Of a DNA stretch of 64,000 nt, positions 27,801-42,800 are shown piece by piece. The notes under the pieces are model-generated. The model saw nothing but the letters and a program-made list of their open reading frames with translations. It did no database searches and was not told the origin of the DNA. Each line of letters starts with the position of its first letter. Positions within the stretch are counted from its first letter, which is position 1. Source of the DNA: Channa striata (Eukaryota; Chordata; Actinopteri; Anabantiformes; Channidae); the NCBI GenBank assembly GCA_033026295.1, contig CM065174.1, positions 24,107,498-24,171,497 of the forward strand, given 5' to 3'. A program made the translations under genes and the position numbers.

Positions 27801-30800
27801 ATTTTTAAACCTGCCAGCCCCAACCTACACTGACTCAAATGATGTCATCTGAGGACATTCATGAGACTGACTGTAGCTCCCTCTGAAGACACAAATCCTT
27901 TTGAAGCCAGTTTTTATGCAACTAAATACAACAAGTCAACTGCAAACAAATTTGACTTGTTTAACTGGTGGAGTTGACCTTTAAGATGTTGCCTCTTTGC
28001 TGCATATATTGTATATACGACTGTATATGTATATGTATATATTTGTATATTAACCTTCATGTATTCTTTAAGGGGGGGTTAATGAATGCCTGCATAAAGG
28101 TAATTGAGAGTCCAACTAGCTGAACATTTGCAGTAGTGGTCCTGAAAATACAGCATAGTCAATTACTTAGAGTTTTAGCTTTTGCTTTGCTTTTTTTTTT
28201 TACCCTTTTAATTCCTGAAAGGTTATGATGCATCTCTGATTCAGAAAATGGAGCTAAATGTCTTGAAGTGAATTTGGAACATTTTGGGGGTTTGTTACAA
28301 CTTAGTAGTATGGAAAATAAATGACGAAAGACGTGGGTGAAAAGGTGAGGAAAGGTAAGCCTTTATCCTTTCTTTAAAGAGGGGATATATTTTCTCATTG
28401 CAGTGAGTCATGTTACTCCATGATGGCAACAAAGCCCCACTTCCTACTAGATACAAGATGTCTGGTGCTTGACTGAATAATAAATAAAAATGTTAAGCTT
28501 TTAAAATATTGTGAACTGCCTAAGCCAGTTCACAAGTTCTCAAAGTGATGCATTTTAAACACAATTTATTCGTCAATTTACTACTTACTCCATCATTTCT
28601 TCATTATTAGTTGTTGTCAGAAAAATCTGTTATGCTGAAATTATGCCGAATTCCTACCAGTAAAGGTTTGACACAGTTTTTTCCAAACTTGCCTTCTCCA
28701 CCAAAATTATTGATACAACAGGTACTATACTTTTTTAAAACCAATAATACATAATTCTCCCCCTACTTCTCTAACCCGCTGCCTCTTAGCTCTACTGGAA
28801 TTTTCAAAAATCTCTTACATATTATCAGAGACTCCTTGATGGTCAGCGTTTTGCTGCAGTATAAACTGAAAGAGGATCTATCACATGTCTTTATGTACAG
28901 GCTTTACATTTAGAAAGCAGTGTGTTTCTTAGAAGGCGTAAAGGGAACTATCTATCTGACAGCACGCAGTTTAGGTCTGCCATACAGTCCGGGGCCATAG
29001 ACTTTTCCAAATTGTTGGTGATTTAAACAAAAGCAAACCCATATCTGAAGTCAAGTGTAGCTGGAAGAGGCTACGAACATTTTCACGTACTACGGTTTCC
29101 ATTTTTTCTCAACTAGTGCTGATGTGTATAGCAAACATACATCAGTTGTTTATACATGATTCCATTATTGATCAAGAGTAAATCTTATATAGTTTTTAAT
29201 CAGAGCCACCTTCATTTAGTCCAGGATTCACCCTTCAAAATAACGTTTAACATCTTCACACTGCACATTTTACGATTAGTTATTGTGATATATGTGGGCC
29301 ATGCTGTAATATGTAGTTTCACTTAAGTTAAACAAAGTGGTGCCTGACATATAGATCTGAGCAGTGTGATGTTGCGTGGGCGTTTTGCTCACTGCCTTGT
29401 CTGTTTCTCTTCCTGTCTTTCTGTGAGTCGAGCTGTTAACAGAGGATCTATCTATGGTTGGAAAACTTGCTTTTACATCTCTGTGGACAGAACAACCTTG
29501 TGGTTTTCTCACAGTAAATATATTTAAAACCGTAGGTTGACTGTTTATTAGGTGACACATGAGCTGTTGCATGTCATTGTATACAACTTCAAAAATTGAT
29601 GCTTGAGCTAAAGAAGAAGAAAGTTTTCAGTCAGGAAATGATTATACTGACTGTATGTAATCTAATGTTTCATATAACAACTTTGACCAATGAATGGCTA
29701 CAGCAGCTCCAGTTGAAACAGCCTCTTCGCTCTTTACCTTCTAAGTTAAAATGACACACTGCAGCTTTCTCAGCCTGTATTTACTTAGATTGTTTCCTCA
29801 TTTTTTTAATTTGCGATGGAGAAAATCATCACCGGGGAACATTTACCTACAAAGACCTTTTGTTCAGTCTGCTTTCAGCCCACACTTTTCTGCTAATTCA
29901 GAGGTGGCGAAGCTCTGAGTGTTTGTTCCACTGTCAGTGAAACAGCTGCAATTTGTATATCATGGGAGCCGGGGAGTGGTCACTAGCTAAGCACATCATA
30001 TATATGATTCCTTAAAAGTGAAGTTGATTGATGACAAATGTTCTGTTGATTAATTAACAAGTTGTAAAATGTTAAATGCAAATTTTTGTCAGAACATCTG
30101 CAATTATAAAAAAATTGACATATATGCTTTCATAATAAATATTTATTCAGTTTGTCATTGTATTGATAAAGCAGTTCATATTGGCAAGTTGGTGTAATTA
30201 ACTGTCAAGATAATGAATGTTCATTTTAGTACATTTTTGGGGGGTTAATTCATTTTGATAGTGACATCTAAGTATGTACATAACTTTATTTTTAATGAGG
30301 TATAGACATCTGGAGTATCTGCACATTTAAAAACACACGAACAGAATTGACATGAGCTGTTTTGACGTTCTGGTGCCCTTTATTCCACCTGCTCTGGTGT
30401 GTGTGTGTTGAAATTTGTAAGAACGATCAGGGCGTTTATCTGAAAGAGATGCAGCCTCTCAGTGAGGAATACAGCTGGTAGCAAAAAAGAAAAAAACTTT
30501 TTGATTAAAAAGTAGAGTAAATCCCAAAACTGTTCAAAGGCTTTGGTCATCACAACACAAACTATAAATAGTTTCTGGTACTGTAAATGAACATTAAAAT
30601 AACAAAATACGACAAATATAAATTCTAAAATGGAACAACTTTTTATATTAATTTATTCACAATAGCCTATATTGATAAAGTTTTTGTTTGTTTTTTTTGT
30701 TTTGTTTTTGTAAAAAAATTGCTTAAATCTAAAAAAATTATGGAATCGGTCGACAGCATATCACCAACAAACTAAATCAAGTTGCATATTAACTAAGACT

Positions 30801-33800
30801 AGACAATTCCTGTTCATCCATGATCCACCGATGATTCTTGGATGATTTATTTATTTACTATTTATTTGGGCACTTTATGCAATAAAACATGTCCCTGTGT
30901 GCTAAAGTATTGCCTCATTTGCATTTAGCAACTGGTTACACGACATTTGGCAATATTGCGTGCAGCCAAACACCACAGGACCCATTATATACAGGTATAT
31001 GTACATTTGCCTAAGTTCACACTTCCGTGCAGGAGCTCGTACTTATTTGCTTTTATTTTGCTGCTCCAATTCATTGTTGTTTGAAGTGTCATCATGACGA
31101 CAGGGAGTGGTAAGTAGCTGGCCTTTGAGGCTTTAGTGAGTGATCATTCCATGCTTTTGATCGGCCGTCTTGGCTTAGGCTGCTTTACCAATAGCTTTCT
31201 AAAAGGACTTGATTCCTCTCATAATTTCAGCTGAAACTGTTTGCACCCAAACGGCTTGTTGCTGTGTTTACACACGAGTCCCCTGTAGCCTGTAATCGGC
31301 ATGTTTGACTCAGCTTAGGGTTTGCCTTATGAAAGAAAAACCCACAGCTATGGAAACCCTGAGAGGTAGTTAAAGCTGAAAGAAACAGATGTAGTCAAGG
31401 CGAATCATAATACAGCATTTTCATGTTTTTTTTTTTTTTTTTACTATCGTGGTAGGCAAGTCGTGATTCGAGAAAAAGGTACAAAATGTTTTGAAGAAAG
31501 AGCAGTCAGCCTTTCATTTAGGTACTAGCTGCCTCTTTGGCAGACTTACTCAGTTATACTACAAAGAATGACATTGCGTGAACCTTCTTAATGATGTGTC
31601 AGCCCAAAAAAGGTCACTTTTTAAATGAAAAGCTCAAGTCAAGACTTTTATTCAATTCTGCTTTTATATCAAGCTTTACACTAAATGTGCCAAAGCTAAA
31701 ACAAAACAGGCAAGCAACAAAAACTACAAAATACAAAGTGTGATTTATTGCACCCTTAATCCTTGAATTTATTAATTTTTTTATTTGGGCAAATTATGCA
31801 ATAAAACATGTCCCTGTGTGCTAAAGTAATGCCTCATTTGCATTTAGCAACTGGTTACATGACATTTAGCAACATTGCGTGCAGCTGAAGACCACAGTGT
31901 TGTTAAGGGATTTGGACCCGTTATACACAGCTATATACACATTTACCTAAGTTCACTGAAATCTGTTTGCTTCCAAGCAGCTTGCATTGCTTGGATTTTG
32001 TGTTTCAAAGCTGTACTTGTTCTTCAGCGACGCAGATGGAGACTATCCAGTTTCTTTCGGATAACTCTCTTGCCTTCTGACCATGTGTTGCTTTTGCTTT
32101 AGCCTCGGAACCCATGGCCAGATGTGATTCAGCAGGATTCTCTCACATAGAGCAAAATGCTGGGACGAGTCAGAGTCATGCAGGTCTTTGTGAAGCTCAT
32201 TCCCTTCAGAATGAGACGTCGCTGCCGCCACAGGTCTTGCCGCCCACTGTTGTGTTTGCTTTTCACCAGACTCAACAGGGGCCCTGTTAGCCACAGATCC
32301 ACTCTGACTCATCAGCTCACCGAGTTCAAACATTTGAAAAATCGTTCAAGTGTTACACATTTAAATCTCATGTTTGTCTTACTAATCAACTACCTATGTC
32401 TTGCTGTAATTTTTGTCATAAACTGTGGGTGGATGAGTTGGTGTAGAAGTCTTGATGCGTGTTTTTCTGTGACTTCCTAAAAAATGTACGACACACTTGC
32501 TTTATGTTCATCAGATGTTATAGCGACCTACAGGAGTACATTTACTCAACTCGACTGGGGAAGAGCAGTATCCTGTTCTTCACCTTACTGCTGCATTGAG
32601 ATGCGACACAGTCTGAGCGACTTAGCTCATGCTAACATTAATTATACTGTAGTTGTGTTAAATAGTGTTGCTGTGCATATGCATGTTGCTTGTTTGGCTG
32701 AATGAATTACATTGTGATTACAACAAGATTTCCTTGTTAAAAGGTCCCCTAAATTCTGTTTTGCTTACAGTGCAAAGCTAGTTAGTTCTTTATTGTTAGT
32801 ATGATTATATATTTTATTCTAATAAACGTGTTTAGCTGCTTAGCTCATATGCTTGAACGAGCGAGACAGCGAATATATTTCACACTATGTGTTTCACAAG
32901 CTTAACTTCGGCTGCTGAACTTCCTCAAACGAAAGTGGAGGCAAGCGCCACTAATGTTGCTTCTATTGTTGGTGGTTGCTGTGCCTCCATAATCCCAGGT
33001 ATGCTATTATATCTGAAGTTTCTTTTGTCCGGACTTGACATTAAACATTTTTGAACAAGTTGCGGAGATGCATTACTCACCCAATAGTCAAACCTTCTTT
33101 TCCTACATAGAAAATGTGGGCCTTTTATTAAGAACTACCTGAAATAAACAGGCATTATGGACACTTATTGCATTGCATTAACATACAAAACATAATATTT
33201 TGATGTAAAAACAATACAAAAGTTCAAAATTATTTTAAAATAAATGTTGCGGCAAATATCTAATATCAGGGGCATTAAAAAGTATGTGAAAAAGTGTTTT
33301 TCCTGTTATTAAGGGATTTTTGTTTTGAATCAGTTGAATCAACTGAATTTGTCTTTAGACATGAGCTTTTGTAATAAATGTAAAACAAAAAAGATAAGAT
33401 TTATTGCTGTACCTGTATTTTTTATTGATTTTGATGGCCAAAATATTATAGGGTTATAATGAAGCATAGATGCGAGTGACAGGTCATGACAAAATCAGAA
33501 TGAGAAAGTTTGTTAACTGTGACTGACACATATAAACAACTTATGTAGTTGTACTTTACATTTTATACTTAACAAGCTAATTCATCCAAATACTGAACGA
33601 CGTGATTCACACATTTTTTTGCAGCTTCAAACACGGACGTGACATCAGTGAGAGCAGGAGGCCTATGAATAATCCATAATAGGATGGATACAAGCAGGAG
33701 TGTTATTCAGTCTTTTATTAGACCCAAGCCCACAAAAGTAACATGAATGTGAATTTAGAAACTACTTAAACAGGAAATTAAAATAGAATTAGCTTAAAGC

Positions 33801-36800
33801 AATTATAGTAGCAGATTTATTTGATGATCTTTCCTTGTTACAACTATCAGTAATTTGCAGACAGTCCCACCAACAGGTGCAGAGCTACATGCAGGTAGTG
33901 CCTATAACCTACGTCTTAGAGAAATTTTAACAGCTGTAAAAATGTACATTATCTAATAACCGTTAATATCCCAGATTTTATGAATGTTGAAGTTTTGCTG
34001 GAGTTGACAATGTCAAATAATCTATATAAGAGAAAGTTCAGATCCGTGCTTTCATTTCCTGAGTATTTTTTAAATGAATATCTTAAAAATGTTGCACATT
34101 TTTTCCATAAGTTCCTTCTCAGTTTAGCTTTGCAATTTTCATGTCAGACAAACAAAGTTTATTTTATCATCATTTCACCTGGATTCTGTAAATCACAACT
34201 GGTCTTCTTCAAGGCTTATTCCAAGACTTGCCTTGAAGAGACAAGTTGTGATATACAGAATCTCCATAATGCTCATGTATGTATGTCGTTTTCAATATTT
34301 CCTACTTCCTGTATTCACATATTGAAATTACATTTCAGTAGTTATCTACAAGAAGTGATACTGTTTAACATACCAACAAAACATGCTGACAAATTTGGAC
34401 GGGAACCACGATATCTTCCCAGTTTGTCGTCATGATGCGAGAGTCACTGTGTTTCAGGCAGGATCATCAGCGATGCTAAATGTAACCTTCGTTTTTAGCG
34501 TGTGGCATCACTTTCCTTAATGTTCTCCATCTCTGCCTTAATGGACTGTTTGTTGGTGGGTGGGTGAATGTTAAAGTGGTTTGAGACCTTTTCCTTAAAC
34601 GGCTTTCCTCAGGCCACCACTTCTTGCTCTCTCTTCCTCCTTTCAGATTTTCTCACACATATATGCAGTAGTATGTAGGTCTACACCTGTGGGACACAGC
34701 AGCTTCGTAAAAACCCAACCAGCTGCTGTTACAGCAGGAAGCTGACTCTGATGCTTTGACTGTGGTCAGGACACTGCTGCTTACTGATCTCATTGTGGGA
34801 AAGTTGCATAAAAGCGGTAAATGGTCTGTACTTATTTAGCGCTTTTTCACCTTATTGATACCCAGTTCGCTTGCCTAACATTTAGACACACACCCACACA
34901 CACTAAGCAACGCATTGCCTGACCCGCCTTGAGGAACTTGCGGTTGCTTGTCTTGCCAGAGGACTCTTTTTTTCTTTTTTTTTGTCTCTGTGAAGATGAT
35001 TTGCATTTTGATATATAGATACATTAAAAGTAGAGCTACGATCAGGTTATTCCCCCCTTTATATGATTCAAGTTGGTTGACTTTTATTGCAATTTGTTAG
35101 TGTGTACATTAAAAAGACACAACATAACATTTAATAGGATTTGTGTTTCTGACCACCTGACTACAACAATTTTCACAGTTCTTTTGATAGTGATAGAGGT
35201 TGGACATTTCTTTACTAGCTAGGTCCTTGTGCTTTGTATGATGTTATACATTTGGTGCTGTACAGGTAGCCTCATGCAATATTTCTTTATCTTAATCAAA
35301 AACCCGAATCAACAAGTGCAGCTTGATGCGATCATCCATACACTGCAGTGGTGATGCATTCATTCAAGTATACGTTGGCCTTTAATTGTAGCCAGAGCAC
35401 TGGATGTATATTCTTTAAGTTGGTTTAAGTGTGTTGGTTTGAGCACCGAAGTCACCATCACAGTTTATGGCAGTTGTTTGGCCAATAGAGGGCAGAAGAA
35501 TTCCAGAACAAGCAAAAAACTAAACATATAAAACCCATCTATCCATCCATCGTCTGTAACCACTTATCCTGTTCAGGGTTTTGGAGGGGGTAGTCTGTAT
35601 TCCAGCTGTCAAAGGGCGAGAGATGGGGTACACCCTGGACATGTCTGTTTTAGGGCCCAACTGGTCAAGGCGCCCACCCTGAGCCTGGTTCTGCTGGAGG
35701 TTTCTTCCGTTAAAGGGAGTGTGGGGGGAACCACAGTGAGATAACCACTCCACCAGCATGCTGCGCCACAAAAAAGTAGTTGGTTTAATTAATATATACA
35801 GAATATTGATGCACTGCACAAGCAAGTCATTCCTTTTTAATCCAAAGAAGCAATTCCTATTGGCAACATCGGCAAACATCGACTTTGGTACACCTCATTG
35901 CCCAGCCATAAAGGAACAACATCTGATGGGATTCAAAGGAAGCTCACTCCCGAGAGAAAAAACCAGATTAGCATCTACAAGTTCTTATCTTTTGGGCAGC
36001 GGTTAATTAGTTTTTGTGGCTCTCGTATGAATAATCTGATGTTCCATTCCTTCTCCTGCTTATCAGCCGAGCCCCCAGCTGTTGCTGAGGTAAGGACAGA
36101 GGTGTGAAGGGATAAGCCAGCCTTTGATCTCTGTTAATGAATAACACAACCCACAGAATATAGGCTTCTGAAATTTCCATGATTATTTGGAAACTGAGAC
36201 AACTGTCCTTATCATTCAGTGCAACCTCGTTTGTTTTGTGAGGTAAAGCCTGAAGAACCTTCATACAATTCAGAAAACAGCTACAGAACAGTACTGCATT
36301 ATGTTTTTTGTCACTGACTGACAATCTCTTTGGCTTTTTAGCCAGATAGTAAGTGAAGAATGAACTCAGTTACTCTCGATGACCCTGTGAAGTTGTTTAC
36401 TGACAACATAGTGTGCCACACTTTATACAGATGAATCATTCATTTGCTATTGTTTCACAAATATCGGGTCCTTAGGTTTGGTTAAGAGGAGTCACCCTCC
36501 ATGGTTGTTCACACTTGCTTAGGCCGCGCCTCTTTTAAAGGAATGGAATTGATGTTAATGCCTTCCCACACGTTATGTATCATCTGTCCGACCCCCAGCC
36601 TTTGTTTGCTCTTCGTCTGTGCTTTGCTCACTTTTTCTCATTTCTCGGTGAAACATACATTCTCACTTCCAGACTTTTGAAACAAAGGGTGTGACTGGAA
36701 AAAAATACAAAAAACTATTTCCTTCTGTGGCTAAATGTGTTGTGGCTTTTAAATAGGTTGAGTAGTACGATTTAGTGGGAAACAAAACTAAATAACTTTC

Positions 36801-39800
36801 ATTTCTATCACTTGTGGGACACTAAAAGGTACTGAGGTACCACACCACATGTTACTGCAGTCCACCAATAAAAAGAAAGAGTTTCAGAGTGTTCATTTTG
36901 ATATTGGTCTCATCATATCAATGCACTGTGTGAAAAATGCTTAAATGTTAAATTGTGACAACGTAACAACATTTTAAAATATGTAAATAAGTGTATCCAT
37001 TGTTAATAATGGGTGTTCATAATTACTTGTACATCTGTGCTTTTCCTAATGACAAGTTAGACAGTAAAAGCTACTTTAGCTGGTTTGGTTTTATAGCCTT
37101 TTCAGCAACAAGTGTCTTAAAATCTTGACAGCAGTTGACTGAAGTTCTTTTTATCGCATCAAAAAGAGCCTCTGTGGAACTTTATTAACCGTGTTAGCTG
37201 CAGCATGCAAATATTTTTAGAGAAAAGCCTCTTATAAATACAGAAACCAATGTCGTCCAACTGATGAACACAGTGAGAGCATTTAGCAGCCAAAGAGCCA
37301 GATGTTGCCCTTCGGATTAGGGGACACTGTAAACCAGAGGGAAACCTGGCCTTATATTCTTCGTGTGGACACACCAACACTAATGTTGTTCCGTTTTTGC
37401 TGACTGGGTAAATCGGCAAGTTTTGGCACTAAAGCAACTTCACAGGATGAGATTACTATATGTCACTGTTTTTACGATGTTCCACGACCTGTTCAGTCAG
37501 TGTATTTATAATACAAATGCTCAACACATTTATAATTATATTCTCTTTTGTGCTCTTTTATAGACTGAAAGCTCTCGTATCAACAGGAGGTCGGAGTGTA
37601 CAAGCAGCATGTGACTGGTAAGTTACAGCAAATGTGGATACAGTACAATTGTTTGCTGGACTGCTTTTAACTTTGATTATGACACACATTCGCCGTTTGC
37701 GAACATTATGGTGTGCTTATGCAATGTCAATAACGCATATTTCCGACCAGAGTTGCATTAATTATTCATCAATAAATTGATGATAGTGTAGTTACAACTC
37801 CAAAGATTCTCGCTGAAGTTAAGGCGGCAAATCAATACATAAAAATAATGCCTCATGCTTCCTGCAGCTCTCTTTCACTATTTCAGCCCAATGAATGGCA
37901 GCATTGTCAACCTGTGCTATCAGGAAGAAAAAGTGATCATTCAGGTATTGAGCTACTAACTGCATCAGTTAGGGCTGAATAACGTCTTACCAGCTAAGAC
38001 ATATGAATGAGTGCAATAATTATCCGGTGGAAGGATCTTACCTATTTGCTTAGTTAGATTCAGGCGGTGATTTTCTTTCTCCTTGGCTTCTACAACAAGC
38101 CAAGGAAAAACACAGTGTGTTATACTGCCCTCTCCTGTGGAAGGTTGAAAAGGGTCTTTAACAGAACAAAGTTGATATTGACTGTGAAAAATCAATATTA
38201 ACTAAAGAGGTTAAAAAAGTAAAAGCTTTCATTCCCTACATGTATAAAAGAAATGTCTATGTCTGTCTCATCTCTGTCTGTGCACTGGACAGACACCTTG
38301 TACATATACAGTACGTTCTTTGTGTAATGTGATTGCAAGATGAACTGTGTAAACTAAAGAGAAATTTAGTTTTTCTCCTTGTACCTTCCTAGTTTTCCCC
38401 TTTACTACCAAATACGTGCAGGTTAGGTTATTTTTTGTCCTTAAATTACTCACAGCTTTCATTGTAGTAATGAACGTGTCATCACGTAACTTAGGGCCAC
38501 CTGTCCAGGGTGTCTCACACAATGCCAGCTGTGATCACTTCCAATATTTATCAAGTAAACTACCCCATTTATAACAGGTGACAGCTGCCTCCACTTTGTG
38601 ACATTTTTATGTGATTTTCATTCACTTATGTTATGCGTGATTGACACTGGTTGTTTTTTTTTGTGTGTTTTTTGTGTGTGTGTGTCTGTGCTTCATGTTT
38701 AACATCAACCTGCCCAGAGACTCCAGAGGAACTTTAGCCCTTTGGCCAAATGCCAGACATTTTTAAAATTTAATGCCAAAGCCGCAATATTGTCTATTGT
38801 CTTTTACAAATCAGGCTAGTACAACAATTCTTCAATCACTCCCTTCACCTTAGCCGTTAGCCCTATACTTTTCCCAGTAAACTTAAAATGAATGCAATAA
38901 CACTTACCACTCAAGCCAGTGTTTTAATTCAATGCAATTCATTGTGATTATACTTATATATATGGTGGTAACCAACTAAGATGCAGGGGTCACTACAGTG
39001 AATATCTTTTTATTTGAGTTTATCAAATATTTGTGCCAAAGATGTTTAGTGCAAATAATACAAAACATTTGCTAAACTGTAGTCACCTGTATTAGCAGAA
39101 AAAAAAAGAATTGATGCTGCATGTTTGCATTTACTCAGCCTCCTCTGACTTTGGCAAACCTTTTCAGAAGGTCCTGGCTCAAAGCTACAAAATATTTAAT
39201 AGCACTATATGGACATTTCTACTTGGAGAGTCTAAAACTTATAGTGCACGTTGACTGGCTGTTAGTTTTACTAGTGAAGACATCTCATTACATTTTTAGC
39301 ATCCAGCAGGTCTATTGTGTTTGTTCATAGAGAGATTTACATTATATAGACAATCTTTGGCACACAAATGTGCGGAGAGAACACACACCTGCAACACGTT
39401 TTAAACGTGCTGTCATTCATTTATTTTGTGCAGTTAAAGTCTGAGCTGCTGTTTTAAGCAGAAACAAGTAGGAGAAGAAAAAAAGAAACAGTCCTCTAGG
39501 TAACTGATTCCAGATCGCTTTTTTAAAATTGTCCAATAATTTAAAAAATGAACCAAGGCCATATTTACTTGTTTTAATACAAACAAACTATATATATATC
39601 ACAAGTCCAAGAGAGAACTAGACAAGACAGTGCCATCTTGATTCTAAAATCATTCTTAGAAAAAAATGTCAATTAATCATGTCCAACATAGATGTACAAG
39701 AGGTCAAAGAGTAAAGCGTATTATGCCCATTAAATCAGCTGAAGGTATTTGGCTGGTAAACATTAAGTTCCCAAACATTATTGTAGAACAAATAAGATTT

Positions 39801-42800
39801 TTTGAAATCTTGAATAAAGGCAGAGGATTTTATTCATTCAAACTGCGGTAATTGCTGCAGGGGTCAATATTACCAGCAAACAAGGCAGCAAAACATAGTT
39901 TCCTAGCCCAGGATCACAGTTCAGAACAGAAGATGTTCCAATTAAAAAGTAGCTTTAAGGCTGAAATGTGCCAGTCGTGGTGAACTGGTCGTACAGCTAA
40001 AATAATTTGCATCCAGGGCTGTTTTCTTACCCGGCTCTTCTTTTTAGGTTTTATGTGTGCCACACAAAAATGGGCACAAACCTTTTGAAAGCTATGCAAG
40101 TGAGTATTTGTTTCTTGATTCTATTCAAAGGCTGTTTTCACATGTTGATGACCCATTCCTGGATGACCCGCTGCCCAGAGAGTTTGTCCTCTACCTGCGA
40201 CCCAGTGGACCACTACAGAACCAGCTCTCACACTTCTGGCAGCAGAGCCGGGTCACATGCGGCAAAAATAAAGCCCATAACATTTTCCCCCACATTACCC
40301 TCTGTCAGTTCTTTATGGTGAGTCGAATGAACTAGAGCCCACTTAGTTGGATTTTATTTATGCATATCTTCTACGTCATTGTGTGTAAGACCTCTTTCAG
40401 ATTTCCACATGAGTTGACAGTGTTGAGTCACTTTATCGTAAAAGACATGACAGCTGACTTACTGTCAGGAAACTAGTAACAGCTGGTCATTTTGACCAAA
40501 TGCGTCAGGTCACAGCTCTAAGTGCTCCACCACCATACGGTGCAAATAGGAATATGTGAACTTTACGGGCCTTGTTGAATTTTCTGGTTGGCGAACAAAG
40601 TTGTTTGATACGCACCAAAACATATTGTGTGTTTTTGTGCTACTTAACCATTAGCAGAGTCAAGATGTTAAATGTAAATTGTATGAAGTTTTCATAGTTT
40701 TTTACTAGGTGGGAGTCTTCTTTGTTGTCACTGGTGGTGCATAGCTACTGTACAATCTTTTGCACAATAGCTGTGCTATATTGCATCATCGTGTTGTATA
40801 TTATAAATATTGGAATTTGTCATACTGTGAAACTGACCATATTGTTGATCACAACTTTGCTGTTAACATCGATAGAGCTGACTAACAGAACAGGTGCGGT
40901 ACAAGGTCAGGTTCACACCATGGTAGAGTTTAGATTTCATCTGTCATTCGGAAAATGTTCAGCAATAAATCAGATATGAAAGTTGTTATGTTTCCAAAAC
41001 CACACAAGGTGGAAACATGTCAGATTCGTTCCTCCACCACAAACACAATAATGTGAGGATATCGTGGCAGATTTTAGAGCAACAACAGTAACAAACGTTT
41101 TGCTTGTTAGCATCTTTAAGTAGATAGATTATATAGTGACAATCATAGACATCAACTGATGTGGAAATATTTATGGTGGCAACATTTTTCCCGTCACCCA
41201 GCCCTACTTTGTGTAATACCTTAATCAATTGCAAATTACTGAAGTGTATGATGTTTATTCAATGTGACTTTCGCAGCAAAATGTGTATTTTTTTTAGATT
41301 CACATCATGACTTTCCTACCTTCAAATCAAAACTGTCAAACGCACCATTTTTCTGAGAACAGTAATTCTGCTCCCTGTCACACACCAGAAGCCAAATTTT
41401 ACTTGCACGCACTCTTGTTAATATTATTATCATATACTCTGTTGCTGTTTTCAAAATGTCTCTTTGTGTCTGAATAAATCTGTAATGAACATGTTGAGCA
41501 TGTTTGCATAAGAGAGTAATGTAAATGAAAACCACATTTATACTTCCTTCTACACAGTGTGCAGACCACAAAGTAGAACTTCTATCTGAAGCTCTCCAGG
41601 CAACTGTACAGCAGTGGCGGGGTCGATTTCCTAGCCCGCTGCCTCTAGAACTCTACACATCTTCCAATTTTATTGGTCTTTTCGTGGGGGACCATGCAGC
41701 TGATATGATCAGGCAGTTTGCAGCTGATTTTGCCACTGAGGCTGCCAGGAAGGCAGGTAGGAATCACAGGCAACACGCTTACATTTCCTTAGAAACATGC
41801 GTAGACAGTTAATTTACTGGTCATATTTATTTAGTACAGCACTCCCTCAGTCTGTCACTGTAAGCTGTTTTAAACACAGGCCGGAGTGAGACTGACTCGC
41901 AAATGGTATTTAAGGCAACTTGGTGCCAAGTCAGATTAAAGGCTGTGGTTTTTGGTGTTAATGCACCGTCATGTTTCTCCTTTTGTGCGGAGAGCCAGAT
42001 AAGAGCGAGTCATCAGTATCAGATGTGGAAATATTTAGGGTTGGTTTTACTCAGCAGGTTTCATCACTGATAATAGTCTGTGCAATTTAAGCCTACTGCA
42101 GAAGCTTTTAATATTAATCAATGTGCTGTCAGCGTATTGTTGGTGTGACACACAGCACCATCCAAAACTCTGTGTTTTTTAGAAAGCGAGTTATTTCTGA
42201 GCTGTGAAGAACTGCTTCAAACGGGCTTTAAAGCAGTTGGGATAGTGGTAGCAGTAACAAATTCAGTATTTAACACACGTCATACACTTGCCTATTAAAT
42301 ATTTTACAAAACCACAATCACTGGAAAAGAAACACATGTAGACCAGTGCAATCACAAACCCCACAAACATCTAGTATATTTTTTCTGGTCTGTAGGGACT
42401 GTAGGATGGTGTAATTATATCCCATCAAACCTTTGTGATGTGAGAAAATTCTCCAATAATATTTGGTATTGTGATGATACAAGTGTCGGAATGAATAATT
42501 ATTAAAGTATGGATGTTAGTTCTGTGTTTTTACACAACTAACATGCTGCAGACTTCAAAGCCAAATAGCAGAAATTCTAGGAGCACGTGTACAAGCTGAA
42601 CATTTTAAGAGAACATAAAAGACTTTAGGGTTGCAATGAAAATGTTAGAGTTGGAGCTTAAACAACAGTGTTTTTATAAGCTACTTTCACTGGCTTTCTA
42701 GTCACCATTATTAATGTGCAAACAGAAACAAGAAAATAAACAGTAACGTCTGAGTTTAACCGCTGTCCAGTCTGTATAAGCTCCACCCCAACAGTAATAG

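Larger units (their letters stand above)
6970..37563 (+). other. Intron 1 of ubash3b, 30.6 kb
   Basis: The donor is GTAAGT at 6970 and the acceptor TTATAG ends at 37563; the split Ala codon GC|A joins cleanly. The first 400 bp are still CpG-rich. The rest is AT-rich with decayed repeats, microsatellites and hairpins, listed separately. I looked for nested genes and found none: ORFs of up to 151 codons here lack splice support, codon bias or recognisable domains. Stretches not listed separately hold nothing I recognise. Confidence 0.7.

Noticed and set aside
33980..34435. 151-codon plus ORF in ubash3b intron 1
   Set aside because: AT-rich composition, no recognisable domain, and the frame runs straight through the 34181-34264 hairpin. 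Treated as a chance frame.
6970..37563. miR-100/let-7/miR-125b-type miRNA cluster, which is near UBASH3B in mammals
   Set aside because: I looked for the mature sequences and did not see them on either strand; the cluster is probably outside the window.
40048..40130. Possible 5' extension of ubash3b exon 3 from a strong acceptor ending at 40047
   Set aside because: The exon-3 frame is open across it, but splicing exon 2 to 40048 puts the downstream sequence out of frame by two bases; the canonical acceptor at 40130 restores the conserved CDWLFSHV junction.
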